A stretch of DNA of 64,000 nucleotides from Streptomyces sp. TP-A0874 (lineage in GTDB: Bacteria > Actinomycetota > Actinomycetes > Streptomycetales > Streptomycetaceae). Shown here piece after piece: positions 34,794 to 45,555 of this stretch. The DNA lies in assembly GCF_001748085.1 (NCBI RefSeq), contig NZ_BBZK01000003.1, positions 248,001 to 312,000 on the forward strand, read 5' to 3'. Position 1 is the first letter of the stretch; the number at the start of each line of letters is the position of its first letter. Both the position numbers and the translations under genes were made by a program. Under the pieces are notes generated by a model. That model made no database searches and was not told the origin of the DNA. It saw nothing but the letters and a program-made list of their open reading frames with translations.

Positions 34794-36391
34794 ACCCGGT
34801 GATCGAGGTACGCGAGCTGGAGGCCCGGACGGCCGGCGCGATCCTGCTGGCCGGGGTGGAACTGACGGTGCCCGCGGGCGCCGTAACCGCGCTGGTCGGT
34901 CCGTCCGGCAGCGGCAAGACCACCACCGCCCTCGCGCTGCTGGGGGAGAGCGAGCCCGGTGTGCGGCTGACCGGCACGGTGCGGGTGGCCGGTACCACGG
35001 TGGTCAGCGCCGACGGGGTGACGGCCGAAGCCGACCGGGTGCGGGGCGGAACGATCGCCTACATGCCGCAGCACCCGGGCAACGCGCTCAACCCGGCCCG
35101 CCGGACCGGGCCGGTGCTCACCGAACTCGCCCGGCTGCACCGGCGGGAGGAGCCCGGCTCCCGCCGGGAGGCCGCCACCGCGGCCGAGGAGCGAGCCGCG
35201 GCCGCCCTGGAACAGGCCCAACTGCCCACCGACCGGGCCCTGCTGCGGCGCTTCCCGCACCAGTTCTCCGGCGGGCAGCGCCAGCGGATCGCCCTCGCCC
35301 AGGTACTGGCCTGCGGCCCACGGGCGCTGATCCTCGACGAACCGGGCACCGGCCTGGACACCGTCACCCGGCTGGGCCTCGCCCGCGAACTCGCAGCCCT
35401 GGCCCGCAACGGGCTGGCCGTGCTGCTGCTCAGCCACGACCACGACCTGGTGCGCGCGCTGGCCGACCGGGTGGTCCTGTTGGAGCGGGGCCGGGTGGTT
35501 GCGGCGGGAACGGCCGGGGAGGTCCTGCCCCCGCCACCGGCGGAGCCGGCCGGTCGGCCCGGCCCCGCCCCGACGGAGCCACGGGAGGCGCCCCCCGCCC
35601 GCGGACTGGAGGTGCGGGGACTCACCGCCTGGCTGCGCCCGGGCGGCCGGGGCGAGGTCCTCCGGGACGTCTCGCTCTCCCTGCCCCCGGGAGGGGCGCT
35701 CGCGGTGGCCGGGCGCTCCGGAAGCGGGAAGACCACGCTCGCCCGGTGCCTCGTCGGCCTCCACGAACGCTTCCGCGGGCAGGTGCTCCTGGACGGCGAG
35801 GAACTCCCCGTGCTGCGCCGCCGCGACACCGCACAGCGCCGCCGGGTCCAGTACGTCTGGCAGGAGGTGCGCGGTTCCTTCGACGAACACCGCCCGGTGC
35901 TGGAGCAGGTCGCCCGGACGGCGGTCCGGCTGCGGTCGCTGACGCCGGCGAACGCCTCCGAGGAGGCGGCCGAGATGATGGAGCGGCTGGGGGTGGCGCC
36001 GGAGACGGCCCGGCGCCGTCCACCGGGCCTGTCCGGCGGGGAACTCCAGCGGGCCGCCTTCGCCAGGGCGCTGCTCGCGGCCCCCGACGTACTGCTCTGC
36101 GACGAGATCACCGCCTCGCTCGACGACGCCACGGCCGAGCGGATCGTCGCCGAGGTGGACCGGCTGCGGAAGGAGCGCGGCACCGCCGTGCTGTGGATCG
36201 GCCACGACCTGCGCCTGCTGCGCACCGTCGCCGAACGGCTGCTGGTCCTCGACCGCGGTGAGGTGGTGGAGGAGGGCGACTGCCGCCGGGTGCTGGCGGC
36301 TCCGCGCTCCGAGCCAACCCGGCTGCTGCTCGCGGCCGAGCGGCTCGGCACCGGCGACCCGGAGCCCGGGCTGAGCTTGTCGGCGGGATGA
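34790..36391 (+). CDS. nikDE: Fused two-domain ABC importer ATPase (NikD-NikE type)
   Basis: A 533-residue protein carrying both nucleotide-binding domains of the importer in one chain. Domain 1 has Walker A GPSGSGKT (about 39-46), signature FSGGQRQRIAL and Walker B ALILDEPGTGLD. Domain 2 starts near residue 270 with Walker A GRSGSGKT, signature LSGGELQRAAF and VLLCDEITASLD. A Pro-rich linker (about 245-268) joins them. In E. coli-type systems NikD and NikE are separate genes, so this is a fusion. The start overlaps the nikC stop (ATGA). Domain 2 has WQEVRG at the Q-loop position. It powers import through NikB-NikC. Confidence 0.88.
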   Translation: MNPVIEVRELEARTAGAILLAGVELTVPAGAVTALVGPSGSGKTTTALALLGESEPGVRLTGTVRVAGTTVVSADGVTAEADRVRGGTIAYMPQHPGNALNPARRTGPVLTELARLHRREEPGSRREAATAAEERAAAALEQAQLPTDRALLRRFPHQFSGGQRQRIALAQVLACGPRALILDEPGTGLDTVTRLGLARELAALARNGLAVLLLSHDHDLVRALADRVVLLERGRVVAAGTAGEVLPPPPAEPAGRPGPAPTEPREAPPARGLEVRGLTAWLRPGGRGEVLRDVSLSLPPGGALAVAGRSGSGKTTLARCLVGLHERFRGQVLLDGEELPVLRRRDTAQRRRVQYVWQEVRGSFDEHRPVLEQVARTAVRLRSLTPANASEEAAEMMERLGVAPETARRRPPGLSGGELQRAAFARALLAAPDVLLCDEITASLDDATAERIVAEVDRLRKERGTAVLWIGHDLRLLRTVAERLLVLDRGEVVEEGDCRRVLAAPRSEPTRLLLAAERLGTGDPEPGLSLSAG

Positions 36392-36503
36392 GCGGACCTC
36401 CCGGCCGCCGGGGCTCCGGTAGCCGCCGCGTGGGGAGCGGCGGTGCACCCCTTGTGCGAACGATCCGCTGAGCACCTAGGGCGGGAGTTGCGACAATGGT
36501 GCT

Positions 36504-36534
36504 GTAATAGGTGCACCTAGTGTAGACCTATTAC
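36504..36534 (+). promoter_or_regulatory. Nested palindromes around a -10-like box
   Basis: GTAATAGGT (36504-36512) and ACCTATTAC (36526-36534) are perfect 9-bp arms 13 bases apart. Overlapping them is the 12-bp palindrome TAGGTGCACCTA (36508-36519). TAGTGT (36518-36523), a possible -10, lies in the centre. CACCTAG recurs nearby at about 36473 and 36586. The arrangement suggests a regulator, perhaps TetR-like, acting on the methyltransferase gene 75 bases downstream. Confidence 0.55.
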
Positions 36535-36607
36535 GGTGTGGGCTCTATGGTGGCTTCGGACCCATCAGGTGCCTCCATGGCACTCACCTAGCGGAGGTAG
36601 GTTTCGA

Positions 36608-37408
36608 ATGGCTGAGGTGGCCAAGCCGGCGCAGACACCGGCCCCCGGCGACTGGCAGGCGTGGCAGGAGAGCTGGGACCGCCAGCAGGAGTGGTACATG
36701 CCCGACCGCGAGGAGCGGTTCCGGGTGATGCTCGACACCGTGGAGGCGCTGATCGGCCCCGAGCCGGTCGTGCTGGACCTCGCCTGCGGCACCGGCAGCA
36801 TCACCGAGCGCGTGCTGCGCCGCCTCCCCGGCGCCCGGTGCACGGGCGTCGATCTGGACCCGGCGCTGCTGACCATCGCCCGCGGGCACTTCGCGGGGGA
36901 GAAGCGGGTCGAGTTCGTGACCGCCGACCTCACCGACCCCGGGTGGCGCGAGGCGCTGCCGCACCGGTCCTACGACGCGGTGCTGACGGCCACCGCGCTG
37001 CACTGGCTGGACACCGAGCCGCTCCGGGTGCTCTACGGGCAGATCGGACAGGTGCTGCGGGACGGCGGGGTCTTCCTCAACGCCGACCACATGACCGACG
37101 AGTCCGCTCCCCGGATCAACGCCGCGGCGCAGTCCTTCGGCCAGGCCCGCAAGGACCGGGAGCTGGCCGCCGGGGCGGTCGACTGGGCCGCCTGGTGGGG
37201 CCAGGTCGTCGAGTCACCGGAGCTCGCGGAGCCGGCGCGGCGGCGCTTCGAGCTGTTCGGCGATCCCCGGGTGCCCGGCGACCACACCCGGCGGGACCGG
37301 CCGACCACCGTCCAGTGGCATCTGGACACCCTCCGCGCCTCCGGCTTCGCCGAGGCCCGCCAGGTCTGGTGCTCGCCTAGCGACGCGGTGGTGGCGGCCC
37401 TGCGCTGA
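36608..37408 (+). CDS. Class I SAM-dependent methyltransferase
   Basis: A 266-residue methyltransferase with a Rossmann core. Motif I is VVLDLACGTGSITE (about 54-67), the acidic residue in CTGVDLDPALLTIARGHF binds the SAM ribose, and YDAVLTATALHWL is motif IV. The substrate is unknown. The ATG at 36608 has GGAGGT upstream. The frame is open back to 36536, but that part crosses the operator. It lies 216 bases after the nickel importer operon with its own palindromic promoter, so it is probably regulated separately. A small-molecule target is more likely than DNA or RNA, judging by the lack of a nucleic-acid-binding domain. Confidence 0.85.
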   Translation: MAEVAKPAQTPAPGDWQAWQESWDRQQEWYMPDREERFRVMLDTVEALIGPEPVVLDLACGTGSITERVLRRLPGARCTGVDLDPALLTIARGHFAGEKRVEFVTADLTDPGWREALPHRSYDAVLTATALHWLDTEPLRVLYGQIGQVLRDGGVFLNADHMTDESAPRINAAAQSFGQARKDRELAAGAVDWAAWWGQVVESPELAEPARRRFELFGDPRVPGDHTRRDRPTTVQWHLDTLRASGFAEARQVWCSPSDAVVAALR

Positions 37409-37490
37409 CAGCGCCCGCGGACGCCCCAGGTCGGCCGCGTCGCTGGGGAAGGGGCGCTGAGCCGCTGCCCCTGGGGAACGGACCGGGACG

Positions 37491-37529
37491 GGGTGTCCGC
37501 CGGCCGGGCTCACCGGCCGGCGGGCACCC
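37491..37529 (+). terminator. Strong hairpin terminator after the methyltransferase gene
   Basis: GGGTGTCCGCCGGCCGG (37491-37507) pairs with CCGGCCGGCGGGCACCC (37513-37529) around the 5-base loop GCTCA, with one G-T pair. From here to 37793 no intact gene is seen; the minus strand at 37570-37780 carries an open frame without a usable start. Confidence 0.8.
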
Positions 37530-37793
37530 CGTCCGCCCGGGCTCACCGACTCCTCGGCGAGCGTGCCGTTCAGCGGTCGCCGAGGTCGGGGGCGAAGGTG
37601 ACCGGCGCGTCGAAGGCGGCGCGTCGGGCGGCTCGGCGCAGCACGGCGGGCCCGGTCAGCAGGATCGCCACGAGATTGGTGATCGCCCGTCCGTCCGCAC
37701 CGCCGAAGGCGTACGGTCGACCTCGCAGACAGTGGGAGAGCGGCTGGAGCCGAAACGCCGCGGCCGATCCGAAGAAGGGAAACCGAAGCGTCG

Positions 37794-38837
37794 ATGACCG
37801 GGTCCGCCGACTCAGTCCTGCTGCGCACCGAAGGGCGCGCCGCCTACCTCACCCTCAACCGACCGAAGGCGCTGAACGCCCTGACCCACGCGATGGTCCG
37901 GAGCATCGACGAGGCCCTGACGGCGTGGGAGGAGGACCCGGCCGTCGAGACGGTGGTGCTCACCGGAGCGGGGGAGCGGGGCCTGTGCGCGGGCGGCGAC
38001 ATCCGCGCCATATACGAGGACGCTCTGGCCGGTGGCGGCACCTCGCCGGCGTTCTGGCGCGACGAGTACCGGCTCAACGCCCGTATCGCCCGCTACCCCA
38101 AGCCGTATGTCGCCGTGATGGACGGCATCGTCATGGGCGGCGGGGTCGGCGTCTCCGCGCACGGCGGCTGCCGGATCGTCACCGAACGCTCCCGGATCGC
38201 CATGCCGGAGACCGGGATCGGGTTCGCACCCGACGTAGGCGGCACGTACCTGCTCTCCCGGGCCCCGGGCGAGCTGGGCACCCACCTGGCGCTCACCGGC
38301 ACCCCCGTCGGGGCCGCCGACGCGCTGCTGTGCGGACTGGCCGACCACTTCGTCCCCACTCGCCGACTTCCCGAACTGCTGGAGCGACTGGCCGCATCAC
38401 CCCTCCCGGAGGCCCTGACCGGCCTCGTCGAGCCGGCCCCGGAAGGGCGGCTCGACGGAGCCCGGGAGTGGATCGACCACTGCTACGCCGCCCCCACCGT
38501 GGCGGAGATCGTCGAACGCCTGCTGGCCAGCGGGGTGCCGGCGGCCAAGGAGGCGGCGGCCACGCTCCAGGGCAGGGCTCCGACGGCGCTCAAGGTCACC
38601 CTGCGCGCCGTCCGGCAGGCCCGAGGGATGGAGACCCTCGAAGCGGCGCTCCGGCAGGACTACCGGACTTCCTGCGCGGCGCTGTCCACACCGGATCTGG
38701 CCGAGGGCATCCGGGCCCAGGTGATCGACAAGGACCGGCAGCCGCGCTGGTCGCCGGCGACCCTCGCCGAGGTTACCGACGAGCACGTGGAGCGCTACTT
38801 CGCCCCGCTGGGCGAGCACGAACTCCGACTGCCCTGA
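37794..38837 (+). CDS. 3-hydroxyisobutyryl-CoA hydrolase-like enoyl-CoA hydratase family protein
   Basis: A 347-residue crotonase-fold enzyme, best matching 3-hydroxyisobutyryl-CoA hydrolase of valine catabolism. The oxyanion-hole segments are GLCAGGDIRAIYED (about 63-76) and MDGIVMGGGVGVSAHG (about 108-123). The active-site Glu/Asp region is AMPETGIGFAPDVGGTYLLS, where the PDVGG block separates HIBCH-type hydrolases from simple hydratases. The extended C-terminal part (beyond 260 residues) also fits that group. The ATG at 37794 has a GAAGAAGGG stretch upstream at long spacing. mmsA at 18.1 kb could serve the next steps of the same pathway. It is convergent with the MFS gene. Confidence 0.85.
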   Translation: MTGSADSVLLRTEGRAAYLTLNRPKALNALTHAMVRSIDEALTAWEEDPAVETVVLTGAGERGLCAGGDIRAIYEDALAGGGTSPAFWRDEYRLNARIARYPKPYVAVMDGIVMGGGVGVSAHGGCRIVTERSRIAMPETGIGFAPDVGGTYLLSRAPGELGTHLALTGTPVGAADALLCGLADHFVPTRRLPELLERLAASPLPEALTGLVEPAPEGRLDGAREWIDHCYAAPTVAEIVERLLASGVPAAKEAAATLQGRAPTALKVTLRAVRQARGMETLEAALRQDYRTSCAALSTPDLAEGIRAQVIDKDRQPRWSPATLAEVTDEHVERYFAPLGEHELRLP

Positions 38838-38877
38838 GGGACCCGGGCCCGCCCGCTCCTCCCGGTCCGACCGGGCG

Positions 38878-38917
38878 CCGGGGCGGCCCCGTGCCGCGGC
38901 ACCCGGGCCCGCCCCGG
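38878..38917. terminator. Bidirectional terminator between hydrolase and MFS genes
   Basis: CCGGGGCGG (38878-38886) pairs with CCGCCCCGG (38909-38917), and the loop itself contains the 12-bp palindrome GTGCCGCGGCAC (38891-38902). Confidence 0.6.
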
Positions 38918-39015
38918 CCGGACGGCGCAGACCCGCCGACCACACGCGGTACGCCCGTCCGCCAGGAGCAGGGCCGCGGCTCCGGAGTCCGCGACTCGCG
39001 GCGGCGGACACGGAG

Positions 39016-40530
39016 TCAGCCCGCCCGGGCCGAGGCGTCCGCCGTCGCCAGATCGCGCGGATAGGTGCGCAACGCCGCCAGGCCGAGCAGGCCCGCCGCG
39101 GCGAGCGGAATCAGGCAGAGCAGGAAGGTGTACATCAGACCGTCCGTGCCGCCGAAGACGTCGCTGGAGACGAACCCGAGGACCAGCGGCGCGCTGAACT
39201 CGCCGAGGGTGCGCACGGTCGTGCGGACGCTCTCCGCACGACCCCAGATCGCGGGCGGCACGATGTCCAGCCTGGCCGCGTCCAGTGGAGGGTTGGGGAC
39301 GGCCAGCAGGAAGCCGCCCGCCGTCAGCAGCGGCACCGCCAGGAGCGGTGAGGTGACGAAGAGCCCCGGGGCGAGTGCCACCGGGGCCGCCAGAAGGGCG
39401 AGCGACGGCACCAGGATCCGTCCGTTGAGGTAGCCGCGGCGCAGTAGGCGGTCGGCCAGGTGACCGCCCGCGAACACCCCGAGCAGCGCGCCGACACCGA
39501 CCACCAGTGTCAGGGCGCTCGCGGTGGGACGGGAGACCCCGTAGTGGCGGGTGGCGTAGAGCACGGCGAAGGTGCGCAGCCCGGCGAAGAAGAAGTACCC
39601 GAGACTCGAGGCGAGGATGAGGATCACGACCGTGCGGATCCGCAGCACGTAGAGGTAGATCCACCAGACCGGCCTGCTCTCCGCGGCCCCGGGAGGCAGC
39701 ACCAGGTGCTCCACCGGTGCCACGCCGCGGCGGCGGGTGAGCCGCCGGGCCCGGTCGGGCGGTGGGCGGCGGCCGGCCGGGCTCCGGCGGGACCCGGGGG
39801 CGGCGGGGGACTCGTCCGCGGGGGTCGGCCGCCGGGCCGCCAACCGGGCCTGGCGACCGCGTACCGGCTCCGGCATCCGCCACACCAGCCGGGCCAGCCA
39901 GAGCGCCGGCAACGCGAGCCAGGCCAGCGCCACCCGCCAGGAGACGGCGGAGGCGATGGTGCCGGAGAGGAAGTAGCCGGCACCGGCGCCCACCAGTTCC
40001 CCGGCGAGCACATAGCCGTACAACCGGGCCCGGTCGGTGGTGGGGAAGTAGTCACCGACCAGTGAGGCCACGGTGGGCCCGGCGGTGGCGGTGACGGCAC
40101 CGAGGGCGATGCGGGAGACCAGCAGCCAGCTGAAGGAGGGACTGGCCCCGCTGGCGACGGTCGCGACGGCCCACAGCACGATGCTGCCGCCGAGCAGGTG
40201 GACCCGGGTCACCCGGTCGGTGAGGATGCCGATGGGCAGGGTGAAGGCCGCGCCGGTGAGCGAGGTGGCCGACACCAGCAGGCCCACCCCGGCGTTGCTG
40301 ATCCCGAAAGCGCGTTCGAGATCGCCGGCGACCACCGAGACCGTCGCCGTGTCCGCGCCGTTCAACGCCACCACCGCGGCCAGCAGCACGATGACCGTCA
40401 ACTGGTCGGGGCCGCCCACCGCCTCCAGGACCCGATGCCGGAGCAGCCTCCGGAGCCGTCCGAAGGGCGCGCCGAGCGGCCGGACGGCGCGTGCGGCGGG
40501 CCCCGCCGGTCCGACGCCGGATGGCTCCAT
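39016..40530 (-). CDS. Major facilitator superfamily transporter
   Basis: A 504-residue permease with about twelve hydrophobic segments. The first half has NGADTATVSVVAGDLERAFG and the MFS loop LPIGILTDRVTRV (motif A-like, about 107-119). A long Pro/Arg-rich hydrophilic loop (about 230-285) separates the halves. The second half has a degenerate motif A (GVFAGGHLADRLLRRGYLNG). The layout resembles organic-anion or sphingolipid/Spinster-type and drug efflux members; the substrate is unknown. The ATG at 40530 has GAGGAG upstream. The frame is open to 40746, but without similarity. It diverges from isocitrate dehydrogenase across 330 bases with no other gene. Confidence 0.85.
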   Translation of the reverse strand: MEPSGVGPAGPAARAVRPLGAPFGRLRRLLRHRVLEAVGGPDQLTVIVLLAAVVALNGADTATVSVVAGDLERAFGISNAGVGLLVSATSLTGAAFTLPIGILTDRVTRVHLLGGSIVLWAVATVASGASPSFSWLLVSRIALGAVTATAGPTVASLVGDYFPTTDRARLYGYVLAGELVGAGAGYFLSGTIASAVSWRVALAWLALPALWLARLVWRMPEPVRGRQARLAARRPTPADESPAAPGSRRSPAGRRPPPDRARRLTRRRGVAPVEHLVLPPGAAESRPVWWIYLYVLRIRTVVILILASSLGYFFFAGLRTFAVLYATRHYGVSRPTASALTLVVGVGALLGVFAGGHLADRLLRRGYLNGRILVPSLALLAAPVALAPGLFVTSPLLAVPLLTAGGFLLAVPNPPLDAARLDIVPPAIWGRAESVRTTVRTLGEFSAPLVLGFVSSDVFGGTDGLMYTFLLCLIPLAAAGLLGLAALRTYPRDLATADASARAG

Positions 40531-40824
40531 CCGTTCGGCTCCTCCTCGCCTGCGCGCACCGCGACGCCTCGCCGGCGGGAACCTCTGCCCTCCCCGCTGC
40601 TTCCGGCCGTCCGACCCGCGGCAACCACTACCAGACGCGCGCGACGGTCGCCCCGAACCGGCCGCGTGTCCGCCGACGGTTCCCCGGTGGGGGCCGTTCA
40701 CTGTGCCGGGCGCCCGCCCGGCGTGGGCACCGGACCGAGGCGTCACCGGCGCCTGGCGGGGCGGGTCACCGCGGGCCGGAACCCGGGGCGCGGTCGAGAG
40801 GGGAACCCGGAGGAGATATCTTGA

Positions 40825-43080
<2,256 letters not shown>

Positions 43081-43092
43081 GCATCCGGCGCG

Positions 43093-43166
43093 TCTCACCG
43101 CCACCTTCGGTGAGACCGTGAGCCGGCGGAGGGGGCGGTCCTCGGACCACCCCCTCCGCTGCTTTT
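43093..43166 (+). terminator. Two hairpins and T tract after isocitrate dehydrogenase
   Basis: TCTCACC/GGTGAGA (43093-43099, 43109-43115) is followed by a larger stem (GCGGAGGGGG with inner GGTCC against GGACC and CCCCCTCCGC, 43126-43159) and TGCTTTT. The second hairpin is a textbook intrinsic terminator. Confidence 0.85.
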
Positions 43167-43351
43167 CCGGCCGGCAGTGTGGCGACCGGTGGCGCCGCCC
43201 CGTCCGGCGTGCTCCCCTCGGTGCGCGAGGGTGCCGAGGCTGTCCTGTTCTTGTCGTGTCAAATGTCTTGCACCTGACAACTTCGGTGTTCACCCTGGCT
43301 GATCGGTGCCCGCGAGCAGCGGACCGCAGTCGGACGAAGGGAAGCAGGCAC

Positions 43352-44665
43352 ATGCGAGGAAGAAGCGAGGCCGGCGGCCGCCGAAGAGCGAGCCGCCGGG
43401 TGCTGGCCGGGGCTGTGTCGCTGGCGGCGGTCGGAGGACTGGCCATGGCTTCCGGCGCGGCCTCCGCGGCACCGGCGACCGGGGCATCGGCCTCCGTGCC
43501 CTCGGGGACGGCGAAGCAGAGCGCCGCCTCCTGGCGGGTCGACCTGTCCGCCACGGGTGGGGAGGACGGCGCCAACCTCCGCTACGCCGACGGCGCCCTG
43601 GGCATCCGCGACACCGGTGTCGGCCTCGCCTCCGCGGATGGAGCAGGCGGCTACGGATCGGGCGTACTCCCGGTGCACACCGTCGAGCGCGCCGTCAACC
43701 GGATCGCCGCCGACGTGCGGGCGGACGCGCCCGCGGGCGCGCGGGCGGTAGTGGACGTCCGTGGCCGTGACGGCGAGCACGGGGCCTGGACGGAGTGGCG
43801 CGAGGCCACCCCCGGCGCACCCGCCGAACTCCCACGCGCCGTCACCGAGGTGCAGGCGCGCCTCACCCTCTCCAGTGGGAAGGACGGGGCCGGCCCCGCG
43901 GTGCGGAGCCTGCGGCTGACCGCGGACCGGGTGTCGAAGGCCGCTCCGCTGAAGCAGACGGCGGAGCCGTTCACCGCCCAGGTCTACGCCACCCGCGAGG
44001 GCCTGGTCGGCTACACGACCGCCAACGGGCACGTGATCCAGCCGAACGACCACTTCGTGGCGCTGCCCTCCCGGCGGGGCCTGTCGGCCAACGGCAGCGG
44101 CGAGTACTCCGTGCGGGTGTGCGGGCCGGCGCGCTGCGAGACGGCGCCGGTGTGGGACGTCGGCCCGTGGAACACGCACGACGACTACTGGAACCCCTCG
44201 GCGAACCGCGAGAGCTTCAAGGACCTGCCCCGGGGCAAGCCGGAGGCCCAGGCGGCGTACCAGGACGGCTACAACGGAGGCCGCGACGAGTTCGGGCGCG
44301 CGGTCCTCAACCCGGCCGGCATCGACCTCGCCGACGGCACCTTCTACAACGTCGGCCTGAACGACAACGGTTGGGTGACCGTCACCTACCTGTGGACCGG
44401 GGACGACGGCGGCGCGACCAAGTCCTTCCCGACCTGGGGCACCGACGTGAGCGTCCGGCAGGCCGCCACCACCGCCTCCACCAGGGTGGGCTCGCTGGCC
44501 GGCCCGACGACCGTGCGGGTGCAGTGCCAGGTGCACGGCGAACTCGTGCAGTACCAGGGCTACACCAACGACGCCTGGTCCTACCTCCCGGACTACGGGG
44601 GGTACGTCTCCAACATCTTCATGGCCGTCCCGGACGCCTGGCTGCCGGGCGTCCCCGACTGCTGA
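43352..44665 (+). CDS. Secreted SH3-like-domain protein of unknown function
   Basis: A 437-residue exported protein. A basic N-terminus and hydrophobic core (RRVLAGAVSLAAVGGLAMAS, cleavage likely near GAASAAPA) form a signal peptide. A beta-rich middle region follows, then a conserved block around YWNPSANRESFKDLP and QDGYNGGRDEFGRAVLNPAG. The C-terminal 65 residues (from VSVRQAATTASTRVGSL) form a bacterial SH3 domain, a fold that often binds cell-wall peptides. Cys pairs in VCGPARCETAP and at the C-terminus (VPDC) could form disulfides outside the cell. No catalytic motif was recognised. The ATG has AAGGGAAG upstream. It follows isocitrate dehydrogenase by 270 bases. Confidence 0.8.
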   Translation: MRGRSEAGGRRRASRRVLAGAVSLAAVGGLAMASGAASAAPATGASASVPSGTAKQSAASWRVDLSATGGEDGANLRYADGALGIRDTGVGLASADGAGGYGSGVLPVHTVERAVNRIAADVRADAPAGARAVVDVRGRDGEHGAWTEWREATPGAPAELPRAVTEVQARLTLSSGKDGAGPAVRSLRLTADRVSKAAPLKQTAEPFTAQVYATREGLVGYTTANGHVIQPNDHFVALPSRRGLSANGSGEYSVRVCGPARCETAPVWDVGPWNTHDDYWNPSANRESFKDLPRGKPEAQAAYQDGYNGGRDEFGRAVLNPAGIDLADGTFYNVGLNDNGWVTVTYLWTGDDGGATKSFPTWGTDVSVRQAATTASTRVGSLAGPTTVRVQCQVHGELVQYQGYTNDAWSYLPDYGGYVSNIFMAVPDAWLPGVPDC

Positions 44666-44684
44666 CGCCGGCACCACCCCTCGA

Positions 44685-44721
44685 CACGGCCGCCGCCCGC
44701 CCCCTCGGCGCGGCGGCCGTG
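44685..44721 (+). terminator. Hairpin terminator after the secreted protein gene
   Basis: CACGGCCGCCGC (44685-44696) and GCGGCGGCCGTG (44710-44721) are perfect 12-bp arms with a 13-base loop. Confidence 0.7.
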
Positions 44722-44847
44722 CCGCGTCCGCCGGCGCGCTCGGCAGCGCTCGAAAAACCGGTGGGGTGTCCCGGCAGCGCTCTGTAGGCTCGTGGTTCCC
44801 GTGGCCACTCCGCCCGCCACGTCGTCGAGCAGAAGAGAAGCAGAGCT

Positions 44848-45189
44848 ATGGCTGAGCAGCACACCTACCGGGTGATCGTGCGCGGCACCTGGCACGACCT
44901 CACGGACGAGGCCCGTGCGCGACTGCTGTCGGAGGTCGACGAGCACGGCCTCGACCAGATGCGGTTCAGTGAGGAGGGGTGCCTCTCGTACGACAGCGCC
45001 CTGAAGCACTTCAGCTACCGCTTCGTGGTGGTCTCCGACGCGGCGGACGGCGAGGAGATGGCTGCGGCGATCGCCGAGGAGCAGGCCGAGACGGCGCTGC
45101 GGGAGCAGGGCCTCGGCTACCGCGACCTGCGCTCCTCGGCGACGGACATGGATCTGATGAAGATCAACCGGAAGCCCGGCCGGCGCTGA
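44848..45189 (+). CDS. DUF6204-family small protein
   Basis: A 113-residue soluble protein beginning AEQHTYRVIVRGTWHDLTDE, which matches the DUF6204 family of streptomycetes as I remember it. The alternating hydrophobic pattern (FSYRFVVVSDAADGEEMAAA and onward) suggests a small alpha/beta dimeric fold. No catalytic motif or known role. The ATG has AGAGAAG upstream. It is monocistronic. Between it and the TerD gene (45190-45555) no gene is seen; that stretch has a GGTGG/CCACC hairpin near 45275-45290 and a seven-T run near 45342, unusual in this DNA. Confidence 0.7.
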   Translation: MAEQHTYRVIVRGTWHDLTDEARARLLSEVDEHGLDQMRFSEEGCLSYDSALKHFSYRFVVVSDAADGEEMAAAIAEEQAETALREQGLGYRDLRSSATDMDLMKINRKPGRR

Positions 45190-45555
45190 CCGACCGGCGC
45201 GGCAGATCCGGCATGGCCGGGCGCCGGGATGCTCCGCAGCTCACCGTGGGGCTGGTTCGGTGGCACAGCCGGTGGTGTTCGCCACCAGGGTCTGTCGAAG
45301 GCCGTGTCGGCTTGTCCACCTCGCATGGTGAGGCGTGCAAGTTTTTTTCTTCGTGCGTCCGATGAGTCCCGACCAGCTCTACCGAGTCGGAGTCGGTGCA
45401 CGAAGACCGCGCCCGACGGTCATGATCGGAAACTGCGAGTCACCGGCTGGAAGGGCCCCCGAACGCTAGGGTGATTCAAATAAGGGTGTGTTGCATAGAT
45501 TTGGTGAAAGGTCGGCCTGTCGAGAGCAGTGACGACCTCTGCGCTGGGGGGCGGC

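Noticed and set aside
36487..36507. TTGCGA-CAATG-GTGCTG as a second Nur box
   Set aside because: Only the TGC core of the second half-site matches, so it is too weak to claim.
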